Assembly: GCA_020633975.1 (NCBI GenBank)
Contig: JACKCR010000014.1
Location: 21,185 to 85,184 of the forward strand
From: Candidatus Eiseniibacteriota bacterium
GTDB lineage: Bacteria; Eisenbacteria; RBG-16-71-46; CAIMUX01
Reading direction: 5' to 3'
Length of the DNA: 64,000 nucleotides
Shown: positions 1 to 8,344 of the stretch, piece after piece
How positions within the stretch are numbered: position 1 is the first letter of the stretch
Layout of the letters: every line of letters starts with the position of its first letter
Program-made: the position numbers and the translations under genes
Notes under the pieces: model-generated
Seen by the model: the letters and a program-made list of their open reading frames with translations, nothing else
Told to the model about the DNA's origin: nothing
The model's database searches: none

Positions 1-271
1 GGCGTAGAAGGCCAAGGCGTGAGCGGTTGAGATCTGAGAACCGGAGCATTTGCTTTCTCCCATGCGAAGTGCCCACCGCACTGCCGGGAGTAGCCCCAGG
101 TCAGCCGGCGGACAAGTGTCGATGACTCGATCCGACACCGTCGGATCTGCAGTGAAGTCACTTGCGTACGTACATTTGTCCTTCTCCAATGTGAGATCGC
201 CGGACGAGAGGCGCCCGGCTGGGGGAATGGTAGCGCAATCAGGAGAGTCTCGGCGATAGCGCGTTCGCGGC

Positions 272-291
272 GAGTCTCAGCGCTGAGACTC
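272..291. repeat. Perfect 20-bp palindrome
   Basis: The sequence GAGTCTCAGC is followed at once by its reverse complement, giving a perfect palindrome with 10-bp arms and no spacer. It lies about 120 bp beyond the stop of the minus-strand metalloprotease. There is no T-run on either side, so a dimeric-protein site or cruciform is as likely as a terminator. Confidence 0.6.
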
Positions 292-325
292 CTTACCCGA
301 GAAGACTAAGCCGTGGGCTCCTCAC

Positions 326-404
326 TCCGAGCCGCCTCACTCCGAGACTCTCATTCCGAGACCCTCATTCCGAGACCTGCAACTCCGAGGCCCGTTGCTC
401 CGAG
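326..404. repeat. Short tandem repeat, TCCGAG units every 14-15 bp
   Basis: TCCGAG begins at 326, 341, 355, 369, 384 and 399, each copy embedded in a similar 14-15-bp unit such as CTCATTCCGAGACC. The array starts just beyond the metalloprotease stop codon. It is too short-period and too degenerate to be CRISPR. It resembles other degenerate microrepeats in this window (14218, 47646, 55376). Confidence 0.7.
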
Positions 405-409
405 ACCCA

Positions 410-1948
410 TTACTCTGGCACTCCATCGCTGTAGTTCGGCTTCTCATACGCGAACGTTGTCGACGACGGATCGAACTTCGCGAAGTCGTCTCGAGCGCCG
501 AACCGGAGTTTGAGAAGAGCGGTTTCGCCTGGGCCAATGATGGCGCCGTACTCGTCGACGCTGAGGGACACACGGAGTCCGCTGTCCGACACCAGCGCTC
601 CGAGAGTGCTATTGCTGCGGAGGTCCCAGGGATCGTTGACTAGGTCGGACGCTTCCACGGTCGCGAACACGTAGCTGTTGTTCTCGTCGACACTCCGGCC
701 GAGTATCTCGACGACGAAGGTCTCCTGGTCTCGGTTGAGGTACGGAGCCCAGTCGAAGGTCGGACTCATGAGGAACGGCTCGAACTTCTGCATGTCGAAC
801 AGTGCGCGACGATCCGCGAAGCTGGGATGCGTCCTGAACTCGTCGATGGCGCCGGCTTCGTGGAAGAACTGGAGCTTGGATAGGATCGAAGCTGCGCCGG
901 CCACGACCTCGACATCTCCGAAGCGTCGGTTCAGATACGTCACCGCGAGCAAGTCACTCACCGTTTCTCCACGGTCGAACCACCACTTCCGGACGAAATC
1001 ATAGGGATAGACCGGGGCTTCCTCGGGTTTGCTGACCCGGACCGGAGGCAAGAGTAGTTCACAGTGGGCGACTTCGTGGGCGAGGACGAACTCGAGTTCC
1101 ATCGGGTCCTCGACGATGTCGAGCAGAGCGTCGGTCACATAGACGAAGCCGGTCGGAAACGAGTACGCATTCGGAAGCTCGGAATGCACCGCCGTGAAGC
1201 GATACTCGAACCCTGCGAGACCAATCGGGAACCGCTCGAGTACCCGTTCGCCAGCTTCCTGCACTTGCTCCTGAATCGCCGCGTCGTCCACACGTGGATG
1301 TGCGAGCTCGAAGAGTCTCGCGGACTCGATCGCGGCAGCGCGCGTCGTTGTGTAGTGATCGTAGGGCAGGACGACCTCGTGCGGATAGCATGCGCGACAG
1401 GGCTTCATTCCTTGGGCCGACGCTTCGGAAGCAGAGGCGAAGTCGACTCTCAGACTCTCCTGAGGAAGGTGGTTGCAGGTGCCAAGATGATAGAGATGGC
1501 TGGACCGATGACCAACGACCGCGGGAGCCCGCGGTTCCGCTCCGAAGTCGAACAAGGCCTGGAGCACACGTGGGAAGACTTGGTCGAGCAACGACTGCTC
1601 GACTTGATCGTTGGAGTAGATCGGGATCCGAACCCGAGCCTCTGTCGCGGACTCGAGTTCGATGACGAGGTACTGCGTCTTCTTGTTCAGCCGAAGGATC
1701 CGAAACGTCTCGCCCGCTTCAGCCAGGCGCGCAAGTCGTCGCGAAACGGCGAACCCGTACGAGTCGCCTTCGTACTCGACGTAGTTGACGGGAAGGAGTT
1801 CGTGACCAGCACGGACGGCCCGAGGCTGTTCGTTGAACAGCTCGATGAACTGCTTTGCCTGGTTGTCGGACACGCGAGCCTGAGCGGGAAGTGCACCGAG
1901 GAGGGGCACCAAGACGGCAAGGAACAGAAGAGAGGTTCGGGTGGTCAT
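410..1948 (-). CDS. Secreted M48-like zinc metalloprotease with Ada-type metal-binding module
   Basis: A 512-residue protein with an N-terminal signal peptide (cleavage probably near ALPAQA, residue 25). The zinc-peptidase motif HEVAH lies at residues 291-295 with a plausible third ligand, E328 in the segment GETVSDLLAV, the arrangement of M48-type gluzincins. Around residues 147-189 a short H/C-rich module (LGTCNH then KPCRACYP) looks like the metal-binding domain of Ada, an unusual companion for a secreted peptidase. The C-terminal ~100 residues look like a beta-rich domain of unknown role. The ATG at 1948 has GGAGG four bases upstream. It is expected to act in the periplasm or outside; the substrate is unknown. 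Confidence 0.75.
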   Translation of the reverse strand: MTTRTSLLFLAVLVPLLGALPAQARVSDNQAKQFIELFNEQPRAVRAGHELLPVNYVEYEGDSYGFAVSRRLARLAEAGETFRILRLNKKTQYLVIELESATEARVRIPIYSNDQVEQSLLDQVFPRVLQALFDFGAEPRAPAVVGHRSSHLYHLGTCNHLPQESLRVDFASASEASAQGMKPCRACYPHEVVLPYDHYTTTRAAAIESARLFELAHPRVDDAAIQEQVQEAGERVLERFPIGLAGFEYRFTAVHSELPNAYSFPTGFVYVTDALLDIVEDPMELEFVLAHEVAHCELLLPPVRVSKPEEAPVYPYDFVRKWWFDRGETVSDLLAVTYLNRRFGDVEVVAGAASILSKLQFFHEAGAIDEFRTHPSFADRRALFDMQKFEPFLMSPTFDWAPYLNRDQETFVVEILGRSVDENNSYVFATVEASDLVNDPWDLRSNSTLGALVSDSGLRVSLSVDEYGAIIGPGETALLKLRFGARDDFAKFDPSSTTFAYEKPNYSDGVPE

Positions 1949-2284
1949 GTGGCCTCCGTTTGACGGGTCCGTCGCATGATACCGCGTATGTCACTCTCGT
2001 CGAGGGTGCACGGTCGAGGGCAGGAAAGAGGGTGGATGTGCATCTGCCCTCGGGCGATCCGTGGATCCCACTACGGGAGTCCCCCTGTATAGCTGCGTGG
2101 ACTGTTGTTCAAACGGAGGATCCAACTGCGTGAGCGTCGATGGACAACCGAGGCAGACGAAGACGTCAGCTGGCCGCCTAGAGTATCGCGTCTATGATTG
2201 GAGCCATCGCGCGTGCCCCGAATCCTTCAGTGAGGCATCCGTTGTCATCGGCTAGACTGGGCTTCTGCGAGGGGGGGCGCCGAG
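1949..2284. other. Intergenic region, no confident gene
   Basis: This 336-bp gap separates the minus-strand metalloprotease from the plus-strand orphan sigma-4 gene and should hold both promoters. A 64-codon frame at 2061-2255 with several Cys codons is open but has no ribosome-binding site or recognisable family. Confidence 0.5.
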
Positions 2285-2527
2285 TTGGACCCGATCTTGG
2301 TTACGGCAGCACTGGAGATGCTCCGGCAGCAACCCAAGGGCGAACGCCGTGTCCAGGGGTTGCTACTGAGAATGTGGCTTGGTTTGTCGAGCGAGGAGAT
2401 TGCGAAGCTCCTAGGCATCGCCCCAGCTCGTGTGCGTGACGACTGGCGATTCGCTCGAGCGTACGTACTGGCGTACGTGGAGAATCACGGAGGTTCGTCG
2501 GATCCGCCAGCCCCTGCTGCCTACTGA
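2285..2527 (+). CDS. Stand-alone sigma-70 region 4 (ECF-type) DNA-binding protein
   Basis: An 80-residue protein that aligns only with the last ~60 residues of the complete ECF sigma factor at 7663-8307. Shared elements are the segment E/KGERR.QG, the helix-turn-helix (EEIAKLLGIAPARVRDDW against EEIGPILGISASRARDDW) and the following FARAY/FSRAF stretch. Region 2, needed to bind core polymerase and the -10 element, is absent, and nothing like it lies upstream. The start is TTG with a G-rich purine tract (GAGGGGGGG) eight bases ahead; no ATG or GTG is available in frame nearby. It could be a -35-binding regulator or anti-activator, or a remnant of a longer gene. The clean frame and intact HTH favour a functional small protein. 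Confidence 0.6.
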   Translation: MDPILVTAALEMLRQQPKGERRVQGLLLRMWLGLSSEEIAKLLGIAPARVRDDWRFARAYVLAYVENHGGSSDPPAPAAY

Positions 2528-2597
2528 GAAGGCCGTTTCCCCGTGGAGCTAGCCAGCGCCAACGTTGAAGTGAAGTGTCACGGAACAAGCGTGTCAC

Positions 2598-2984
2598 CTA
2601 CGAGGCCAACTCCTGATGGAAGTAGTAGCAAAGCCCATCCGGAGCCACGACGAAGAACACCTGGAACCGCTTCCCCTCGCGTTCGTCGATCCGCGGGTTC
2701 CCGACCTTCACGCCGCGTGCCTCTACTTCCTTCCGGGCGCGATCGATGTCGCTGACCAGGATCGCCGCACCTTCCTGTTCGGGATCCCCGCCGTTGACGG
2801 AGAACCCGATGCGAACACCGTCGCGCTCCATGACGACCGTGGGCGGGTCGGCGCGTCGCTCGACTTCGGTGAGTCCGAACGTCTCTGCGTAGTACGTGGC
2901 CGCCTTGTCGAGGTCGGCGACCGGGAGGGCGAGGATGTCGTCGGCATACGGGTACGCGGCGAGGAAGAGTGGGGTCGACGACAT
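2598..2984 (-). CDS. VOC (glyoxalase/bleomycin-resistance fold) family protein
   Basis: A 128-residue protein with the paired beta-alpha-beta-beta-beta layout of vicinal-oxygen-chelate proteins: LALPVADLDKAATYYAETFG near the N-terminus and AAILVSDIDRARKEVEARG in the second half, ending in DPDG-like APDGLCYYFHQ. It has the usual length of a single-domain VOC protein, which may be a metal-dependent dioxygenase, lyase or binding protein; the substrate cannot be told. The ATG is preceded by GGAGGTG with five bases of spacing. No neighbour suggests a pathway. Confidence 0.8.
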   Translation of the reverse strand: MSSTPLFLAAYPYADDILALPVADLDKAATYYAETFGLTEVERRADPPTVVMERDGVRIGFSVNGGDPEQEGAAILVSDIDRARKEVEARGVKVGNPRIDEREGKRFQVFFVVAPDGLCYYFHQELAS

Positions 2985-3166
2985 GCGGCACCTCCGGAGT
3001 CTGAGTTTGGCTGGGTTCCCTTGGGGACCCGATAGAGTACACCGTGGTCGGCGTTGACCGAAGGAGGATCGGAATCTCGCAATCCACCGAGAAAACCTCG
3101 GCCGATTCCGGTGCTTCCTCGCGCTATACCAATTGGGGGGTGTCCACTAGAGCGAATGAGGTTGCC

Positions 3167-3664
3167 ATGGCGTCTTGTCTCCACCGGTTCGTCACCGTAT
3201 TCCTTGGCCTCGGTATTCTTGTCGCGAGCCTCTCGGGTTGCTCCAAGAATGTCATCACCATGGACCGCCTCGCCGACATTCACCGCGGGATGAGCCCGGA
3301 CCAGGTGGCGGCTGCCCTGGAGGATCGAGTTCCGAAGACCGTGCTCACGCTGCAGGAAGCGGCAGCCTCCGTCGCGGTCTACGACATGGTCACCGGATCG
3401 ACCACGGTGACGACCACCACCTACGTCGCTGGCGTCAACGGAGGGCCGGGGACCGTGCAGACCAGGACGATGCCTGTAGAAACGACGGAACCGTACTTCC
3501 TGCTCTATCGAGACGAGGCACTACTCTACTGGGGGTTCCTGGACGAGTACGGGCGGGACGAGGATCCCGAGGTCCGCGAACTCCGAGACCAGATCGCCGA
3601 GACGTACCAGGAGTACGTTGACGAACAGGCCCGGCGGCGGAGAAGAGGCCAGGGAGCGCTCTGA
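3167..3664 (+). CDS. Lipoprotein with SmpA/BamE-like N-terminal region
   Basis: From the ATG at 3167 this is a 165-residue protein that begins with a signal peptide ending in the lipobox LSGC, so it should be a lipid-anchored envelope protein. The mature part starts with ADIHRGMSPDQVAAAL, the helix pattern of BamE/SmpA-like lipoproteins (a 'G-M-[ST]-x-x-x-[VA]' turn), followed by a Thr/Val-rich strand section and a charged, Arg-rich tail. It shares the unusual stretch YWGFLDEY with YWGFPHEF of the next gene, so the two are paralogues. The genes overlap by one base (TGATG), which implies translational coupling. The frame is open upstream to 3044, but the signal peptide marks 3167 as the start. 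The function is unknown. Confidence 0.75.
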   Translation: MASCLHRFVTVFLGLGILVASLSGCSKNVITMDRLADIHRGMSPDQVAAALEDRVPKTVLTLQEAAASVAVYDMVTGSTTVTTTTYVAGVNGGPGTVQTRTMPVETTEPYFLLYRDEALLYWGFLDEYGRDEDPEVRELRDQIAETYQEYVDEQARRRRRGQGAL

Positions 3665-4080
3665 TGAGTCATCTACAACGGCGGCGTGCCTTCCCTCTCG
3701 GTGCGATGGGCATCTTCCTGGCTCTGCTCGTTTTTGGCTGTGCTCCGAAGGGGGTGACGCACGCGACCATGAGTGGTCTCTCCTTCGGCATGAGCCCAGA
3801 GCAATCGGTGGCGAGTGTCGAGCTGGAGCCGATGTACGTGTTCCATACCGAAGGCGACGATGGTGCGTGGACCGCGCACTACTACCGCCACATGTCGGGC
3901 AACGCGGTCACTCGGTATCTTCTGCTCTTCGACGACGAAGGGCTCCGGTACTGGGGCTTTCCTCACGAGTTCGAGAGACAGCGCAACGAAGAGATCGCCC
4001 GCGCGGCGCGGTGGGCGGAAGTCGAGTACGAGAAGGCCGAGCTGCAGAAGTTGGGAAAGCGAGCACATCGGGGGTACTAG
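3664..4080 (+). CDS. Lipoprotein, paralogue of the preceding gene
   Basis: A 138-residue predicted lipoprotein: a positively charged start, a hydrophobic stretch and lipobox VFGC. The mature region has MSGLSFGMSPEQSVASV, matching the 'GMSPxQ' helix of its upstream partner, and the same YWGF motif near the end. It starts on the ATG that overlaps the upstream stop codon. Tandem duplication followed by divergence is the simplest origin. Both are likely inner- or outer-membrane-anchored partners of the same process. Confidence 0.72.
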   Translation: MSHLQRRRAFPLGAMGIFLALLVFGCAPKGVTHATMSGLSFGMSPEQSVASVELEPMYVFHTEGDDGAWTAHYYRHMSGNAVTRYLLLFDDEGLRYWGFPHEFERQRNEEIARAARWAEVEYEKAELQKLGKRAHRGY

Positions 4081-4158
4081 CCGCTCGTTGCCCAACGACG
4101 TCGGTTTGGTTGAGTCCGATTGGACTATGCGTGCTGAGGCTCTTCTGGACTGGACGCC

Positions 4159-7100
4159 TCACTTCGTACCGCCCAATGCTCCCTCCGGCAGCGCAAGCCG
4201 AGTCATCACGCCGTCGACCGCGTGTACGAACCGCGACTCCACCGGCCGAGACCGGTTCGCGACCTCCGCCTTTTGATCCAGAATCAAGTGCACCGATTCG
4301 GGTTCGAGGTTCTCGTCCAACATGACGATCCGGCCGTCTTCGAGACGTGCCTCGATCCGCATCTCACCTCCGACACCGCGCGGGGCGAGGGTCAGGCTCG
4401 TGACCGTTGCGTCCGAGTCCTCCGAGAACGGAGCGACGGCGAGGTAGGCGCGCTCCGTTGCGTGTTCCAGATCGGACCAGTCATCGCGACCTGGGAGCGA
4501 GGAGTACGGGAAGGCCTGGCCATGGAAGTCGTCTTGGCCCAAGAGCACGACGGTTCCGCAGTGATACTTGGTCTCGAACGGGACGAGTTCCGAGTCGTAT
4601 CGGGCGCTGTTGTTGCTTCCATAGAGAAGCAGTCGCCTCGAGCTGTCTCCGAAGCCGCCGATCTCGCGCTCGAACTTGAGATGCCCCGGATGGTAGTACG
4701 CGCCCAACAGCTCTCCGCTTGCGGGATCGATCGACTGGAACGCGCACTGGTACCAGGAGCCCGCGATGACCGTGGAGACGATCGACTCGCGGTCTCCCCA
4801 GTCGACCAAACGCGATTCCGTGTACCGGAACGGTCCCTCGGCGCTTTCCGAAGGAGCAAAGGTGGCCTTGCGGGTCCACAGTTCCTCTCCGCCGAGGTTC
4901 AGCGCGGTGAGTTCCTGTTCGTCACCCCGCGCGACCGATACGAGGACGAGTCGTGGCTCTCCTTCCGACCGGAGTAGTCGAGGGTAGCTGATCGCACCGG
5001 CGAAACTCTTGATCCACACTCGGTGGCCTCGGCCGTCGTAGGCGGCAAGTGTGGATTCGTTGACCTTCTCCACCAACTCGATCGCGCCGAGAGTGACGGA
5101 TTCCTCCGTGTCTTGTGGGACGGCGAGATACTCCTCCACGCCGCCCTGGATGTAGAGCACCGGAATGTTCGTTGCCTCACCCGCCTCGATCCGATCGTGC
5201 GCAACGCAGTCCGAAGGAATGAACACGGACCGCGGCCGGAGTCGGGCGTCGGTCGAGAACATCCGTCCATCGGCGCAGCGGAGCGTGATCGTTCCTGCCA
5301 CTGTGTCGACCTGGAACTCCTCGACGGCGGCGTCTTCCTCGGGGTGGATGGGAGGGATGGCGAGGTATGCGATCTCCGTTGCGGGCGGAATCCCTGGCCA
5401 ATCGCGGTCGGTCCCGGGCGAGTAGGGGAACGCCTGCCCATCGATGTGCGCAGGATCGAGGAGAAGTGCGGCGCCGCAGTGGCGATCGGTGTCGAACGGC
5501 ACGAGCCTCCGGTCGAAGCGCGCCGAGCTGTTGTCGCCGAAGAGAAGGACGGCGTCCTGGATCGAATCGCCGAAGCTGAACTGACCGGCTGGCAGGATCA
5601 GCCCTGGGTGGTAGTACGAAGCGAGCGTCTCTCCTTCGAGGGAGAGCTTGTGCACGGAGTCCTGGTACCAGGGGCCGTTGCGGATGGAGATGAGCAGCGC
5701 GGTGGAACTCTCCGGTTCCGGGACTCGGATCGCTCGTTGCCAAGTAGAGAACTCGTGCCCCGTCTCGGTCTTGTTCTGCGGACGAGTCCAGGAGAGTTCC
5801 GTCTCCCAGAGCGTGCTTCCGTCCTTCGGATCGAGGTCGAGTAGTCGCCCCGGAGCGCCGTTCTCTGCGATGGAAACGATGACGCCATTCGGTCCCCGGG
5901 CGCCTTGCAGGAAGACGAAGGGGACGACGGCGGGCGAGTCTCCGTAGGTGAGATTCGGCATGATTTCGCCCTCGACCGTACGGATCCAGAGGGTCTGATC
6001 CTTTGCGTCGAGTGCCTTCAGCACGTTCGCGCTCTGACGTTCGACGACCGCGGGGAGGGTCGGCTGCCTGAGGAGGTTCCAGCCGATGACCGCGATGACG
6101 GCGGTCACGACTGCGGCGAGTGCGGCGTAGCGAATGGCGCGGCCCGGATGGTTGCTGAACGGCGCCGAAGGTCCGTGGCCGCTGGTTCGATCCGATGGAC
6201 GGCTCTCGACGTCCGCGTAGCCGCTTCCTCCGAGGGGTCCAGGGCCCTGCTCGGTGGAGCCCGACGCAAAGGGCTCACTGTCTGATCTGAGGTCCGGGTT
6301 ACCACGGAGTTCACGACGCAACGTCAGGAGCTGCTCGAGGACGTCAGACATCCGCTGCCAGCGATCTTCACGTTCTGGACGGAGGCAGCCCTCGATCAAC
6401 GTCTTCATTCCGGGAGGGACGAACTCCCAGTCCGGCTCCTGAATCGACGGGCCGCCGCGTGGAGGGAACGCCCGCTTTCCGGTAACGCATTCGTAGGCGA
6501 GGCAGCCGAAGCTCCAGATGTCGGATCGTTCGTCCGCCGCGCTGCGGCGCCGCTGCTCCGGGCTTGCGTACTCCCACGTCCCGATCGCCGTTGTGTCTGT
6601 GACAGCATCGCCGGTTTCCTTCGTCGGCCGTTCCGTATCTCCAAGAGAGGTGGCGATTCCGAAGTCGACGATTTTTGCGCCCTGTGTCGGGTGGATGAGC
6701 ACGTTTTGCGGTTTGAGGTCTCGGTGGACGATCCCGTGTGCGTGCGCCTCGACCAGCCCTTCGGCGATCCCGATGAGGAGCTCGAGCGCTTCGGTCAAAG
6801 GCAGCGGTCCGCCTGACAGGTGTTCGGCGAGAGTCGGCCCGTCGATCAGCTGCATCGCGACGAAGTACCGCCCGTTGTCCTCGTCGAAGTCGTAGACCGT
6901 GGCTATGTGTGGGTGGTCGAGCTTCGCGAGGATCTTGGCCTCGCGGTGAAAGCGGAGGATCCGGTCCGGGTCACGAGCCAAACCCGGTGCCAGCACTTTC
7001 ACCGCGACACGTCTGTCCAGTTTCGTGTGTACACCAACGTAGACAACCCCCATCCCGCCTTCGCCGAGTCGACCCTCGACTCGATACGGGCCGATCTGTT

Positions 7101-7290
7101 CGGGATCGACCGAGAGGAAACCTCCGTCGAGTGGCCCGGTCGGCGCCTCGTGCGCCACGATCATCCGTTCGAGGAAGGAGATCTCCTTCTCGTCGCCGCC
7201 GGTCATTCTCGAGAGGAAGTCGTGCCTTTTGGAAGAAGGCAAGGAAAGTGCCTCGAAGAAGATCTTGGATCGGTCGTAGGGACGAGTCAT
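4159..7290 (-). CDS. Transmembrane Ser/Thr protein kinase (PknB type) with duplicated external domain
   Basis: A 1,043-residue membrane kinase. Residues 67-325 are a complete Hanks-type kinase: glycine loop GEGGMGVVY (77-85), catalytic Lys98 in VAVKVL, HRDLKPQN (189-196), DFG (209-211) and the activation-segment motif YASPEQ. An N-terminal ~55-residue helical region precedes it, as in kinases paired with ECF sigma factors. After a Gly/Ser-rich linker comes one membrane helix (about 386-407). The outside part holds two copies of a ~260-residue unit (about 424-692 and 747-1004). Both copies start with a W-containing beta-propeller-like strand (TLWIRTVEG/RVWIKSFAG) and share YYHPG, NSAR, HCG and GQAFPYS. 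This unit matches no family recognised here. The gene is divergent from the ECF sigma gene at 7663. Confidence 0.88.
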   Translation of the reverse strand: MTRPYDRSKIFFEALSLPSSKRHDFLSRMTGGDEKEISFLERMIVAHEAPTGPLDGGFLSVDPEQIGPYRVEGRLGEGGMGVVYVGVHTKLDRRVAVKVLAPGLARDPDRILRFHREAKILAKLDHPHIATVYDFDEDNGRYFVAMQLIDGPTLAEHLSGGPLPLTEALELLIGIAEGLVEAHAHGIVHRDLKPQNVLIHPTQGAKIVDFGIATSLGDTERPTKETGDAVTDTTAIGTWEYASPEQRRRSAADERSDIWSFGCLAYECVTGKRAFPPRGGPSIQEPDWEFVPPGMKTLIEGCLRPEREDRWQRMSDVLEQLLTLRRELRGNPDLRSDSEPFASGSTEQGPGPLGGSGYADVESRPSDRTSGHGPSAPFSNHPGRAIRYAALAAVVTAVIAVIGWNLLRQPTLPAVVERQSANVLKALDAKDQTLWIRTVEGEIMPNLTYGDSPAVVPFVFLQGARGPNGVIVSIAENGAPGRLLDLDPKDGSTLWETELSWTRPQNKTETGHEFSTWQRAIRVPEPESSTALLISIRNGPWYQDSVHKLSLEGETLASYYHPGLILPAGQFSFGDSIQDAVLLFGDNSSARFDRRLVPFDTDRHCGAALLLDPAHIDGQAFPYSPGTDRDWPGIPPATEIAYLAIPPIHPEEDAAVEEFQVDTVAGTITLRCADGRMFSTDARLRPRSVFIPSDCVAHDRIEAGEATNIPVLYIQGGVEEYLAVPQDTEESVTLGAIELVEKVNESTLAAYDGRGHRVWIKSFAGAISYPRLLRSEGEPRLVLVSVARGDEQELTALNLGGEELWTRKATFAPSESAEGPFRYTESRLVDWGDRESIVSTVIAGSWYQCAFQSIDPASGELLGAYYHPGHLKFEREIGGFGDSSRRLLLYGSNNSARYDSELVPFETKYHCGTVVLLGQDDFHGQAFPYSSLPGRDDWSDLEHATERAYLAVAPFSEDSDATVTSLTLAPRGVGGEMRIEARLEDGRIVMLDENLEPESVHLILDQKAEVANRSRPVESRFVHAVDGVMTRLALPEGALGGTK

Positions 7291-7662
7291 ACGCAGTGGA
7301 TTCTAGTACGTGTCGCGGGTGTGTGACCAACTCGACCTATCGACGGAGACCGATGCGCTCCTCGCGTCTCAGGGACATGGACCATTCGCGAAAGCCGAAT
7401 GCGTCTCCGCGTCTGACGGACGTGGACCATCGGCAAAACCAGCACGGAAGAGCGGTCGTGTTGCCGGTGGCAGGGCTACGCGAGTAGTATTGGGGGGCGG
7501 ACGAAGTGCGCTTGTGGCAACAAGGAACCGCATTCCGTCCGCCGACAGTGTGTCCAGGGCACCAACGAATCGGCGCCCGTTCTGTCTCCCCACTCTGAAT
7601 AGCGTCAGATGGATCTGAAGCGTCTGCGTCTTTCTCGCTTCAATCCGGCACAAGGGGGCAAC
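7291..7662. promoter_or_regulatory. Divergent promoter region between kinase and ECF sigma gene
   Basis: This 372-bp gap separates the two divergent genes and must hold both promoters. It contains a direct repeat of about 44-45 bp (7352-7395 and 7397-7440; listed separately) that could be a pair of operator sites. No consensus promoter could be assigned, which is expected if the promoters are read by the alternative sigma factor itself. Confidence 0.5.
7352..7440. repeat. Tandem direct repeat, period about 45 bp
   Basis: Copy one (7352-7395) and copy two (7397-7440) share GCGTCT, GGAC.TGGACCAT and a purine-rich end (CGCGAAAGCC against GGCAAAACC) in the same order, at roughly 80% identity by eye. 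The second copy ends about 220 bp before the ECF sigma start. Being exactly tandem and intergenic, it may be a duplicated regulator-binding site. Confidence 0.65.
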
Positions 7663-8307
7663 ATGACAGATGACGCGATGAGCCATCGTCCCGATTCCGC
7701 GGACGACCATGTAAGTGACGAGTCACGGGAGCACGAACCGGTCGACCCGGATGCCGTGGACTCCGATGAAGACCTCGAAGTCGACGTCTTCCCGAATCCG
7801 ATGGCCGACGAGATCTTCCGTGCGCTCTATGACGACCTACGCGCAATCGCCCACGTCTACTTCCGGCGGGAGCGCGACGGGCACACGCTTGAACCCACCG
7901 CCGTCGTGCACGAGGCGTACCTCAGGTTCCGGAAGCGTCGGATGAAGGAGAACCTCGGTCGTACCGATCTCCTTGCGATCCTGAGCCGGATGCTTCGGAA
8001 CTACCTCATCGACTATCACCGCCGCCACACTTCCGAGAAGCGTGGCGGTAAGTTGGTGCGGACCACGCTCGTCACGGACATCGCGGACAGCCCGTTCCAC
8101 GTGATCGACTTCCTCGCTCTGGACCAAGCGTTGGATGCGCTGGAGAAGGAGCCGCAGGGCGAGCGCCGTCTTCGTGGAGTGCTCTTCAAGTACATGGCCG
8201 GGCTTACGTTCGAGGAGATCGGACCGATCCTCGGGATCAGCGCGTCGCGGGCACGAGACGACTGGTCGTTCTCGCGGGCGTTCTTGGGGGCGCATTTGAT
8301 GGATTGA
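7663..8307 (+). CDS. ECF-subfamily RNA polymerase sigma factor (kinase-linked type)
   Basis: A 214-residue sigma factor from the ATG at 7663, which has AAGGGGG six bases upstream; the frame is open to 7609 but that start has no such site. Region 2 shows the signature of the TIGR02999-like ECF group: LYDDLRAIAHVYFRRERDGH, TLEPTAVVHEAYLRF and the LIDYHRRH segment. Region 4 carries the helix-turn-helix EEIGPILGISASRARDDW. The first ~50 residues are an acidic extension. In Planctomycetes and Acidobacteria this group is commonly encoded beside Ser/Thr kinases, which fits the divergent kinase here. Control by phosphorylation is an inference. Confidence 0.9.
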   Translation: MTDDAMSHRPDSADDHVSDESREHEPVDPDAVDSDEDLEVDVFPNPMADEIFRALYDDLRAIAHVYFRRERDGHTLEPTAVVHEAYLRFRKRRMKENLGRTDLLAILSRMLRNYLIDYHRRHTSEKRGGKLVRTTLVTDIADSPFHVIDFLALDQALDALEKEPQGERRLRGVLFKYMAGLTFEEIGPILGISASRARDDWSFSRAFLGAHLMD

Positions 8308-8344
8308 GGCGGACCCGGACTCGGAGGCGTCCCAGGGACAAACG

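Larger units (their letters stand above)
1..409. other. Intergenic region, no gene seen
   Basis: No frame here has convincing coding character. The stretch holds a perfect 20-bp palindrome at 272-291 and a run of six TCCGAG-centred units spaced 14-15 bp apart at 326-404, just downstream of the metalloprotease gene that ends at 410 on the minus strand. Both are listed separately. Confidence 0.6.

Noticed and set aside
326-404. Possible CRISPR array
   Set aside because: Units are only 14-15 bp with a 6-bp conserved core and no spacers, and no cas genes are present.
2061-2255. 64-codon Cys-containing frame (SCVDCCSNGGSNC)
   Set aside because: It looked like a small Cys-rich peptide, but there is no ribosome-binding site, no signal peptide and no modifying gene nearby.
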